Assembly: GCF_902459665.1 (NCBI RefSeq) | Contig: NZ_CABPSL010000001.1 | Location: 496,001-560,000, forward strand | DNA from: Pandoraea cepalis | GTDB taxonomy: Bacteria > Pseudomonadota > Gammaproteobacteria > Burkholderiales > Burkholderiaceae | Length of the DNA stretch: 64,000 bases | Reading direction: 5' to 3' | In this document: positions 7,994 through 15,268 of the stretch, one piece after another | Numbering within the stretch: the first letter of the stretch is position 1 | Layout: each line of letters opens with the position of its first letter | Made by a program: the position numbers and the translations under genes | The notes under the pieces: model-generated | Seen by the model: the letters and a program-made list of their open reading frames with translations, nothing else | Database searches by the model: none | What the model was told of the DNA's origin: nothing

Positions 7994-9459
7994 CCTCCGT
8001 TACCTGTAGCGCCTCCTTCCCCGCCGCTCACCTCGCTTCGCCTCCCGCCGAAGGCTTCGCCGACGTCCTTGTCGGTCTGCAATATGGCGACGAAGGCAAA
8101 GCGAAGATCATCGACGCCCTCGCTGCGGGGTACGACGTGATCGCCCGATTCAATGGCGGCGCCAACGCCGGCCACACCATCGACACACCCTTTGGCCGCA
8201 TCGCGCTCAAGCAACTGCCCTCAGGCGTGTTTCATCCCCACGCCACGCTGTACATCGGGTCTGGGTGCGCGCTCAACCCGTGGAAGCTGGCTGACGAGAT
8301 CGAACAACTCCGCGAGATGGGCGTCCCGCTCGAGGGCCGGCTACGCATCAGTGCGCGAGCCGCGCTCGTGCAGCCCCACCACATTGCGCTGGATCGACGC
8401 GGCGGCGGCACGATCGGTACCACGGGTAACGGCATCGGGCCGTGCTACGCGGATCGCGCCTTGCGTGTGCGCAACGACAAACGCGTCAATCTGATGCTCG
8501 GCGATCTGCTCAATAGCGAGGCGGACACCGTAGCTTCGATGCGCGATGTCTTCACGGGCATGATCAACGCGGACGGGGGAACGTCGCCCTGGGTCGCCGA
8601 AATGTCGGATCTGTTGTTGAGCCTGCCGAAAGTCGCCGACACCTTGCGCGCCTACATCGAACCCGATCGAGGATGGCTTGCGAATCGCGTGAAGCAAGGC
8701 GCCAGGGTGTTGTTCGAAGGGGCGCAGTCGGTGTTGCTTGATGTCGTTGACGGCTGTCAGCCGTATGTCACGTCGAGCCACACGGTGCCGGCATATGCGT
8801 ATGTGGGGGGCGATCTGTCGCCGAAGTACCACCGTCGGACCATCGGCGTGGCGAAGGCCATCATGTCGCGCGTGGGGCGTGGCCCGTTTCCGTCGGAGTT
8901 GGGGGGAGAGCGCTCGGCGCAATATTGCGATGACGCGTCCCAGTCTCACCTCGGCGTGACCGACGAGCAGGCACGCTTTTCGCCGGAACAACTGCTGCGC
9001 TCCAACGATCCGTTCGACGTGGGCACCGCGCTTCGCATGCTCACCGGCGAGTACGGCACGGGGACGGGGCGCCCGCGTCGTATCGGCATGCTCGACCTCG
9101 CGCAGTTGCGAGAGGTCGTCAAGGCCCACGCTGTCGACTGCGTCTACCTCAACAAGGTTGACTGCCTCGCCCACTACTTCCATTCGACTTATCAGGGCGT
9201 GCCGATGCGTGTAAATCGCGACGTGCTGTCCAGCGACGTTATGCCCGACGTGCTGATCTATCCCGGACTGTCCGAGCACTCACTCACACTCGGACGCGAA
9301 GGCAAGCTCGACGCCGCCATGCATGGCTTCGTCGATTTCGTCGAGCGGCAAATCGGCGCGCCGCTGGCCGGCATCGGACTGGGGCCGGAACGGGCCAGCC
9401 TGGTATCGCTGAGCGCGCATCAACCGGCGCTTGTCGTCGCGGCGTCCCCGCATGTCTGA
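7990..9459 (+). CDS. Divergent adenylosuccinate synthetase paralogue
   Basis: A 489-residue PurA-fold protein, longer than the usual 430 because of an N-terminal extension and internal insertions. Conserved features: the catalytic Asp34 and His62 (GDEGK, NAGHT), PYVTSSHT, the aspartate/GTP loop TGRPRR (359-364) and NKVD (388-391). Departures from the family signatures: QWGDEGKGK has become QYGDEGKAK (31-39), GTTGRGIGP has become GTTGNGIGP, and the essential Lys of the second signature (GIGPxYxxK) is Arg156. PurA normally joins aspartate to IMP using GTP. In this operon it may be a drug-insensitive resistance copy or a repurposed ligase. It is unlikely to be the housekeeping PurA. Confidence 0.85.
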   Translation: MTSVTCSASFPAAHLASPPAEGFADVLVGLQYGDEGKAKIIDALAAGYDVIARFNGGANAGHTIDTPFGRIALKQLPSGVFHPHATLYIGSGCALNPWKLADEIEQLREMGVPLEGRLRISARAALVQPHHIALDRRGGGTIGTTGNGIGPCYADRALRVRNDKRVNLMLGDLLNSEADTVASMRDVFTGMINADGGTSPWVAEMSDLLLSLPKVADTLRAYIEPDRGWLANRVKQGARVLFEGAQSVLLDVVDGCQPYVTSSHTVPAYAYVGGDLSPKYHRRTIGVAKAIMSRVGRGPFPSELGGERSAQYCDDASQSHLGVTDEQARFSPEQLLRSNDPFDVGTALRMLTGEYGTGTGRPRRIGMLDLAQLREVVKAHAVDCVYLNKVDCLAHYFHSTYQGVPMRVNRDVLSSDVMPDVLIYPGLSEHSLTLGREGKLDAAMHGFVDFVERQIGAPLAGIGLGPERASLVSLSAHQPALVVAASPHV

Positions 9460-10417
9460 TCGGCATACGGGGAGCAGCGTTGCAACGTGCATGCCCGGCG
9501 ATGGCGGGTCGGTTGAGCATGGGCAGCGGCCGTGGCGAGACGTCGCCGCCGTGACCCGCGGCGGCGGGGAGGCACCGTTCCCGCCGCTGCGGCCCGAGCA
9601 CCTGTTCTTCAACCTGTCGCTCATGCCGTATGCCACGCATCCGCTGGTCTGTGAACGCGGTCAGGCGGCTCGGCAGCAGTTGAGTGCGCGCCGTCTGGCC
9701 GATTACCTGAACAAGACGGAACGTGTCGAACTACACATCGTGAATCGCGCCATCGAGCAAATGCTCGACATGCCTGGCATCGCGTCGGTCAGCCGTGACG
9801 ATCTGCTCGCCATCTACACGGACGAGGGATTTCACACGTGGATGATGGAGCGATTCCGCAGACATCTGTTGAAACAGGCGGGGTATGAGCTGGCGCGAAC
9901 GCCATCGCTGAGTGTCGTACGCGTGCTGGCGTTGTGTGAGGCGGTGCCCGAAACGCATCGCGAGATGGCCATCGTCGCAGCGGCAACGGTGACCGAGACA
10001 TTGATCACAGGCACGCTGCGGCAGGCGGGGGCCGGTGACGATATCTACCCGCCCGTGCGCGCAATGCTGAGCGAACATGGCGCCGACGAACGACGTCATC
10101 AGGCGGCGTTTGTCCGTTTTTCCAGCGAGTGGATTCCGTCGTTATCTCCAGCGGACCGCGCCTTTCTCGACGCCCTGCTTCCTGACCTGATGACCGCGTT
10201 TCTTGCACCTGAATTACCGGTGTGGCGAGCGCATCTGTGTGCCGTCGGGCTGGATGCCACTGAAGCCGATCGTGTGATCCGCGAGAGCATCGACCCGCTC
10301 GAAGTCGGCGTGCAAATGATGGAAGCGGCGCGGGTGCCACGGCGTTTGTTCGAGCGATTGGGCATGGCCTGTGCGGAACGCTTCGCGCAACAAGCGAGTC
10401 GCTGGCGGCCGCCTTGA
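9452..10417 (+). CDS. AurF-family diiron N-oxygenase
   Basis: A 321-residue helical protein without a signal peptide. Counting from the ATG at 9452, it keeps the seven iron-ligand positions of AurF in order: Glu93, Glu125 and His128 (DEGFH), Glu182 (TET), then His209, Glu213 and His216 (HGADERRH), with the same 27-4-3 spacing in the last four as AurF E196/H223/E227/H230. AurF-type enzymes oxidise amines to hydroxylamine, nitroso or nitro groups; relatives act in diazeniumdiolate pathways. It overlaps the PurA-like gene by eight bases. The substrate is unknown, but an L-DAP-derived amine or ureido nitrogen is plausible. Sequence similarity is remote, so the fold call rests on the ligand pattern. 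Confidence 0.78.
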   Translation: MSDRHTGSSVATCMPGDGGSVEHGQRPWRDVAAVTRGGGEAPFPPLRPEHLFFNLSLMPYATHPLVCERGQAARQQLSARRLADYLNKTERVELHIVNRAIEQMLDMPGIASVSRDDLLAIYTDEGFHTWMMERFRRHLLKQAGYELARTPSLSVVRVLALCEAVPETHREMAIVAAATVTETLITGTLRQAGAGDDIYPPVRAMLSEHGADERRHQAAFVRFSSEWIPSLSPADRAFLDALLPDLMTAFLAPELPVWRAHLCAVGLDATEADRVIRESIDPLEVGVQMMEAARVPRRLFERLGMACAERFAQQASRWRPP

Positions 10418-10538
10418 GCGTCGGCCAGTCGAGCCGCTGACGTGGCGACGCACGCGATCGTGCGGCCGAACCGGTTCAACCCGGCGGGCAACGTTGTGCT
10501 GTTCCCGCGCTTCGCCGATACACGACCAGGAGAGATCT

Positions 10539-11585
10539 GTGAATTGCCACTGGCTAGCCCCCGATCTGACCATGAGTGCGGCGGAGTATCGCGCACTCCT
10601 CGAGGCGGCGCTCGCCTTCAAGCGCCGCTATCCGCAGCACACGGAATCTGCGCTGCGCGGCCGAACGATCTACTTTCTGTTTTACAACGCGTCGTTACGC
10701 ACTCGCAGTAGCTTCCAGACCGGACTGTCGCGAATGGGCGGCCATGCGATCGTCCTCGATCCGCTGAACGGGATCTATACGCCCGCGCTACCCGAGGCGG
10801 AGATTCCGTACTCAACGGAGCGCGTGGCTGACGTGGCGCGCGTGCTCTCATCCTATGGCGACGCGATTGCCATTCGCATGTATGGCGCGCCGGCCGGGTG
10901 GGTGTACGGTGCGGCGCATCGTCATCTCGAAGCTTTTTCTCAGTCGAGTCGGGTGCCCGTCATCAACATGGAGTGCGACCGCTTTCATCCATGTCAGGCG
11001 CTTGCCGATGTGATGACGATGCGTGAGCAATTGGGCGGACTGGCCGGCCGGCGGCTGTGCATCAGTTGGGCGTATTCCGGTAGCTGGCACAAGCCAGTGG
11101 CCGTGCCGCAGAGTCTGTTGCTCGCCGCAGTGAAATCCGGGATGGACGTGACGCTTGCGCATCCGCCATCGCTCGGCCTCGATCCGCAGGTGATGACCGC
11201 GGCCACGCGGTTCGCCGAGCAGACCGGGGCGCGTCTGCGCGTGACCCACGATCTGCGCGACGGCGTGACCGATGCGCACGCCGTTTACGCCAAATCGTGG
11301 TGCAGTCTCGCGCATCTTCCGCAATGTCACGGCGATTCGGTCGACGAGGCCGCCATGCACAACGTCTTCGAGCGGTACCGGGACTGGTGCGTCGACGCCG
11401 ACGTCATGCGACGCGCAGCGCCCGACGCAGGCTACCTGCATTGCCTTCCCGCTGACCGGGGGCAGGAGGTGACGGACGACGTGATCGATGGCCCGTCGTC
11501 GTGGGTTTTCCACCAGGCCGCGAATCGACTTCATGCGCAGAATGCCGTGATGGCGCACCTGCTGAATCCGGGGTGCCTCGCGTGA
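10539..11585 (+). CDS. Carbamoyltransferase of the acetylornithine/ornithine family (VioL-like)
   Basis: A 348-residue aspartate/ornithine carbamoyltransferase family member with the carbamoyl-phosphate loop SLRTR (52-56), HPCQ (150-153) and HCLP (301-304), plus a C-terminal QAANRLHAQNAV segment resembling acetylornithine carbamoyltransferases. I chose the GTG at 10539 because AGGAGA lies just upstream. Beside SbnA/SbnB homologues, the simplest substrate is the beta-amine of L-DAP, giving 3-ureidoalanine (albizziine). VioL-type enzymes carbamoylate a diaminopropionate residue in viomycin and capreomycin. A role in arginine synthesis is unlikely in this setting. A 121-base gap separates it from the N-oxygenase gene, and its stop overlaps the next GTG start. 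Confidence 0.85.
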   Translation: MNCHWLAPDLTMSAAEYRALLEAALAFKRRYPQHTESALRGRTIYFLFYNASLRTRSSFQTGLSRMGGHAIVLDPLNGIYTPALPEAEIPYSTERVADVARVLSSYGDAIAIRMYGAPAGWVYGAAHRHLEAFSQSSRVPVINMECDRFHPCQALADVMTMREQLGGLAGRRLCISWAYSGSWHKPVAVPQSLLLAAVKSGMDVTLAHPPSLGLDPQVMTAATRFAEQTGARLRVTHDLRDGVTDAHAVYAKSWCSLAHLPQCHGDSVDEAAMHNVFERYRDWCVDADVMRRAAPDAGYLHCLPADRGQEVTDDVIDGPSSWVFHQAANRLHAQNAVMAHLLNPGCLA

Positions 11586-12844
11586 GGCCGCCGTTTTCGT
11601 ACCACTACGTGTGTGTGAGGTGTGCAACGCCGCAGTCGTGGGGCGCGATCCGTTATCGCTGCCCCGTGTGTGGACAGAATCTTCGCATTCAACGGCGGGT
11701 GGACGCGGATTCGCCATGCGCCGCGGACATCGTGAATACGTTTCAGGGACGGGGAATGTGGCGATATGGCGCACTCCTTCCGGTTGAAGCGCACTGGGCG
11801 AGCCGGTTGGTCGTGGGCGCCACGCCGTTGGTCGATTGCGGCGACGACAGCGGCGTCCGTCTCTGGGTGAAGGATGAGGCGCGGAACCCAAGCGGATCGC
11901 TCAAGGACCGCGCCACCGACGTGGTGCTGGCGGTCGCCAAACGCGCCGGGTGCCAGCATGCGGTGACCGCATCGACCGGCAATGCCGGTGCGTCGCTGGC
12001 GTGCCTCGCGGCGTCGCAGGGAATGTCGGCCACCGTGGTCGTGCCGGCAAGCACGCCTCGCGTGAAGCTCGCGCAGATTCGCGCGTATGGGGCGAAGGTC
12101 TGCGAGGTCGAGGGCAGCTACGACGACGCCTTCGACATCGCTGAGCGCATGGCCGACGACGCCAGCGTGTGCTGTCGCAATACGGGCATCAATCCCTTCA
12201 CGCGCGAAGGGAAGAAGACGTGCGCGTTCGAGATGGCGGAGGCGCTCGATTGGCGTGTACCCGATTGGGTCATCGTACCCACGGGGGACGGCAACATTCT
12301 GTCAGGCATCGCGGCGGGGTTTCTCGATCTCTATTCGCTCGGCATTACCTCCGCCATGCCGCGATTGCTCGCGGCGCAGGCCGACAGCGCAAGCAGCATC
12401 ACGCGCGATTGGCGCGCCTGCGACGATGCCATGGCCTTGCCTGCGTCGCCCACGCAGGTCAGCCCGGACACCGTGGCCGACAGTCTGGCGGTCGGTCGTC
12501 CGCGCGATCATTTCGCGGCCCTGCATGCCTTGCGCGCCACGCGCGGCGCGTGCGTCGCACTCAGTGACGCACGGATCATGGTGGCGGCGCGCAATCTCGC
12601 GCAGCGCTTCGGCCTGTGGTTCGAACCGTCGACGGCCGCCGGCTACGCCGCATTGGGCGAGTGTCTCGCGACGGGGCGCATCGAGCCCCGGTCGCGCGTG
12701 GTGCTGCTCGGGACGGGAAGCGGCCTGAAATCTCCACAGTGTTTTGACGCTGTGACGCCCGGCCAACTGCGGGACTATGTCGAAGCTGCGCCGCGCCGCA
12801 TGCCTGACGACCCAGGATACGTGCAATCGGAGGCGCAGCCGTGA
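11582..12844 (+). CDS. Threonine-synthase-like PLP enzyme with N-terminal zinc ribbon
   Basis: A 420-residue fold-type II PLP enzyme. Cys11, Cys14, Cys27 and Cys30 form a zinc-ribbon-like start (CVRC...CPVC), as in some ThrC-like proteins. The PLP lysine is Lys108 in NPSGSLKDRA, followed by TASTGNAGAS and the C-terminal LLGTGSGLK. Canonical ThrC converts O-phosphohomoserine to threonine. Here the enzyme may catalyse beta- or gamma-elimination or replacement on a pathway amino acid. The GTG at 11582 overlaps the preceding TGA, indicating translational coupling; the ATG at 11501 would overlap the carbamoyltransferase by 85 bases. Function in the pathway is unassigned. Confidence 0.8.
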   Translation: MRPPFSYHYVCVRCATPQSWGAIRYRCPVCGQNLRIQRRVDADSPCAADIVNTFQGRGMWRYGALLPVEAHWASRLVVGATPLVDCGDDSGVRLWVKDEARNPSGSLKDRATDVVLAVAKRAGCQHAVTASTGNAGASLACLAASQGMSATVVVPASTPRVKLAQIRAYGAKVCEVEGSYDDAFDIAERMADDASVCCRNTGINPFTREGKKTCAFEMAEALDWRVPDWVIVPTGDGNILSGIAAGFLDLYSLGITSAMPRLLAAQADSASSITRDWRACDDAMALPASPTQVSPDTVADSLAVGRPRDHFAALHALRATRGACVALSDARIMVAARNLAQRFGLWFEPSTAAGYAALGECLATGRIEPRSRVVLLGTGSGLKSPQCFDAVTPGQLRDYVEAAPRRMPDDPGYVQSEAQP

Positions 12845-13797
12845 TCCGCCCGCGCATCATTGTGCTCGGTGCCGGGGTCAGCGGCCTGACGACGGCCGTG
12901 ACGATGGCGTTGGCCGGGTGCGACGTCGTTATCTACGCGGCAGAGGGGCCGGCGCAGACGACGTCGGCGCTCGCGGCGGCCATCTGGCATCCGTTTTATC
13001 AGGCGCCCGACCTCGTCTATCTCGAACGCGCCCGGCAAACCTACGCGACGATGCGTCGCCTGTCCGCCGACGCGGCGTCAGGCGTGCGGATGCGCGTGCT
13101 CACCGAATATTTTCAACGCGATGCCGGGCCGCCGTGGTGGACGGAATGTGCCAGCGGCCTTGAGCGTCTGGCGCCGGCGGACGTGCCGTCGCGCTTCGCC
13201 TGCGCTTACCGCATGGACGTGCCCGTGGCCGACGCAGCGGTCTATCTTCGCTACCTGATGACGCTGTTCCTCGAACTCGGCGGCCGGTATGTGGCGCAGC
13301 GCGTCGGCGATCCGGCGTCGTTGCTCGGCGACGCCGAGCACGTCGTGAATTGCTGCGGTTATGGAAGCCGGCCGTTTGGCGACAGCGATTTATCGTTGTC
13401 GCGCGCCATTGTGCTTCGGGCAGAGCGCGACGCCGCCGTGCGCGGCTGCTTCATCGACGATTCCGATCCGCAGGCGCCGACATACGTGGTCGAACGGAAC
13501 GAGGACATCGTACTGGGCGGCACCGCCGATCCCGACCTGACGTCGACCGTGATCGGCGAGCGGCAGGTCGAGGACATCGTACGTCGATGCACCGGGCTGT
13601 GTGAGGGCGTCGCCGCGCTGCGTGTCGTTGAAGTCCGCCTCGGATTTCGGCCGATGCGACGGGTGACACGGGTGGCGTGCGACGCGGACCACCCGCGTCT
13701 GCTTCACAACTACGGCCATGGGGGCGGGGGCTTCACGTTGTCGTGGGGATGCGCCAATGAGGTGCTTCGGCTCACGGGCGTGGCATCACACAACTAG
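12841..13797 (+). CDS. D-amino-acid-oxidase-like FAD flavoprotein
   Basis: A 318-residue flavoprotein of the DAAO family. The FAD dinucleotide-binding motif GAGVSGL is at residues 10-16, the SALAAAIWHPFY segment follows, and the C-terminal GHGGGGFTLSWG at 292-303 is the DAAO/D-aspartate oxidase signature. Such enzymes oxidise an amino acid to the imino acid, releasing hydrogen peroxide. The GTG at 12841 overlaps the previous TGA. Given the operon, a D- or modified amino acid intermediate or a shunt product is the likely substrate; which one cannot be told from sequence. Confidence 0.85.
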   Translation: MIRPRIIVLGAGVSGLTTAVTMALAGCDVVIYAAEGPAQTTSALAAAIWHPFYQAPDLVYLERARQTYATMRRLSADAASGVRMRVLTEYFQRDAGPPWWTECASGLERLAPADVPSRFACAYRMDVPVADAAVYLRYLMTLFLELGGRYVAQRVGDPASLLGDAEHVVNCCGYGSRPFGDSDLSLSRAIVLRAERDAAVRGCFIDDSDPQAPTYVVERNEDIVLGGTADPDLTSTVIGERQVEDIVRRCTGLCEGVAALRVVEVRLGFRPMRRVTRVACDADHPRLLHNYGHGGGGFTLSWGCANEVLRLTGVASHN

Positions 13798-13845
13798 CCC
13801 CCGCCTTCGGATAGCAGGCGAGGGATGACAACCCTGGGAGACGAC

Positions 13846-14493
13846 ATGGAACTGGATCCGGCGACGCTCGACGAGGCAAGTCGCTACAACTTCATGATGA
13901 GTACGATTCTGCCGCGGCCGATCGCATGGGTCAGTACCGTCGATGCGCAAGACCGGCCGAATCTGGCGCCCTATGCGTACTTCATGGGCGTGTGCTGTGT
14001 GCCGATGACGGTACTGTTCTGCCCGGTGGTGCCGCCGGCACCGAAGCGAAAGAAGGACACGTTGCTCAACGTCGAGTCGGTGCCGGAGTTCGTCGTGAAC
14101 GTGGCGAGCCTGTCGTGTATCGAGGCCGTGAATCTCTCGGCGGCGCCGTTGCCGCCCGGCGAGTCTGAGTTCGCGCTCACCGGCATGACCCCGGTTGCCT
14201 CGTCGCGCGTGCGGCCGCCGCGGGTTCAGGAGGCTGCGGTCGCGTACGAATGCCAGGTCCGCGACATTATCGAGATCAGCGCCGCGCCGGGCGGGGGATG
14301 GGTCGTGCTCGGCACCGTCGTCGCGGTCCATGTCGACGACGCGTTGCTCGACCCTGTCACGCATCACGTGGATTTGCAGACGCTCCGTCCCGTGGGGCGA
14401 TTGGGCGGCGGATCGTTCGTGAATGCCGCGAGCGACACCTTCACGTTGACGCGATACAAGACGCTCGCCGATCTTGCGGCGCGGAGCCAATGA
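13846..14493 (+). CDS. Flavin reductase-like FMN-binding split-barrel protein
   Basis: A 215-residue protein of the flavin reductase/DIM6-NTAB family (FMN-binding split barrel). It has the ILPRPIAWVSTVD start and the NLAPYAYFMGV flavin-site segment. These proteins reduce flavins with NAD(P)H or bind FMN as electron carriers. It may supply electrons to the diiron N-oxygenase encoded upstream; this is an inference from context. The ATG at 13846 has GGGAG seven bases upstream and is preferred over the in-frame ATG at 13825. It ends 53 bases inside the convergent LuxR gene. Confidence 0.85.
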   Translation: MELDPATLDEASRYNFMMSTILPRPIAWVSTVDAQDRPNLAPYAYFMGVCCVPMTVLFCPVVPPAPKRKKDTLLNVESVPEFVVNVASLSCIEAVNLSAAPLPPGESEFALTGMTPVASSRVRPPRVQEAAVAYECQVRDIIEISAAPGGGWVVLGTVVAVHVDDALLDPVTHHVDLQTLRPVGRLGGGSFVNAASDTFTLTRYKTLADLAARSQ

Positions 14494-15268
14494 CGGGCGA
14501 CACGCTGCCGGCGAAGTCGTCCAGCAGGCCGTAATCGCTCGCCAGCTTCGCGGCCCGATGGCGGCTCGAGACGTCGAACTTGCGCATGACGCTGCGCAGA
14601 TGAAACACCACACCATGCTCGGAGAGCGTGAGAATGCGCCCGATTTCCCACGACGTCTTGCCGCGCGCCACCCACCGCAGACACTCGCGCTCGCGCGGTG
14701 TCAGCACAGGGGCGCCGTGATGCACGGCGTCGCGTTGCACGATGCGCCACACGGCTTCATGCACATGCATCGCCAACAACGCGCCGGCATGCGGCTTCCA
14801 GGCAGGCGCGCCGAGTGCCCGCCCATAGCAGGGAGGCGGGCGGGTCGATGAGAGGCTTAACATGCCCGACGCGCCCGACGGGGTGAATACCGGATACGTC
14901 ACGCCGTAGCGCATGCCCGCGGCGCGCTGTTCGCGAAGCAGCCGCCGGGCATCGGGCGATGTATAGAGCGTTGGCGTCCATTCGACGGGGGTGAGTTGCC
15001 GGCTGGCGCGCGCCAGCACCGGATCGACGTTCGCGTAGCGCTGAGCGTCGTAGTGCGCTTGCCACGCCTGCGGCAAGTTGCCGAGTCGAGGCGTTGCCCG
15101 TTTCCCGCCTGGCAGAGGGAAATGTCCGCGATAGCTGAAATAACGGTGGCTGAGCGAGCCGCACAACGTTTGCAGCAGGGCGCACAAGGCATCGAAGTCG
15201 GTGGCGGAGCGCAAGGCGCTCAGACCGTCGGCAAACGAGCGGGGAGTGACGCAACGCGTGGCACGCAT
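14441..15268 (-). CDS. LuxR-family acyl-homoserine-lactone receptor/regulator (solo)
   Basis: A 275-residue regulator with an N-terminal autoinducer-binding domain and a C-terminal LuxR helix-turn-helix. The AHL-site residues Trp69, Tyr73, Asp82, Pro83 and Trp97 have exactly the spacing of TraR W57/Y61/D70/P71/W85. The DNA-binding residues Glu193, Leu197 and Gly203 match TraR E178/L182/G188. No luxI-type synthase lies in the window. It faces the biosynthetic operon and overlaps its last gene at the 3' end, so it is the likely cluster regulator. The open frame extends upstream to 15460; the ATG at 15268 gives family length but has no strong Shine-Dalgarno sequence. Confidence 0.88.
   Translation of the reverse strand: MRATRCVTPRSFADGLSALRSATDFDALCALLQTLCGSLSHRYFSYRGHFPLPGGKRATPRLGNLPQAWQAHYDAQRYANVDPVLARASRQLTPVEWTPTLYTSPDARRLLREQRAAGMRYGVTYPVFTPSGASGMLSLSSTRPPPCYGRALGAPAWKPHAGALLAMHVHEAVWRIVQRDAVHHGAPVLTPRERECLRWVARGKTSWEIGRILTLSEHGVVFHLRSVMRKFDVSSRHRAAKLASDYGLLDDFAGSVSPVIGSAPQDRRASCIAST

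Larger units (their letters stand above)
5856..15268. other. Putative L-2,3-diaminopropionate-derived natural-product gene cluster
   Basis: Eight genes on the plus strand (5856-14493) and a convergent LuxR-type regulator (14441-15268) form one functional unit. The first four genes overlap their neighbours (ATGA, ATGA, then 8 bases). After a 121-base gap, the carbamoyltransferase, PLP enzyme and oxidase genes are joined by GTGA overlaps. The first two genes supply L-DAP; the others offer N-oxygenation, carbamoylation, GTP-dependent C-N ligation or resistance, PLP chemistry, flavin oxidation and electron supply. There is no carrier protein, NRPS module or dedicated transporter. The block sits between the BioC-like gene and the cytochrome oxidase operon. 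The cluster is real by gene content; its product is an inference. Confidence 0.8.

Noticed and set aside
7990-9459. Housekeeping purA
   Set aside because: The signature positions are altered and it is embedded in an accessory operon; the housekeeping copy is expected elsewhere in the genome.
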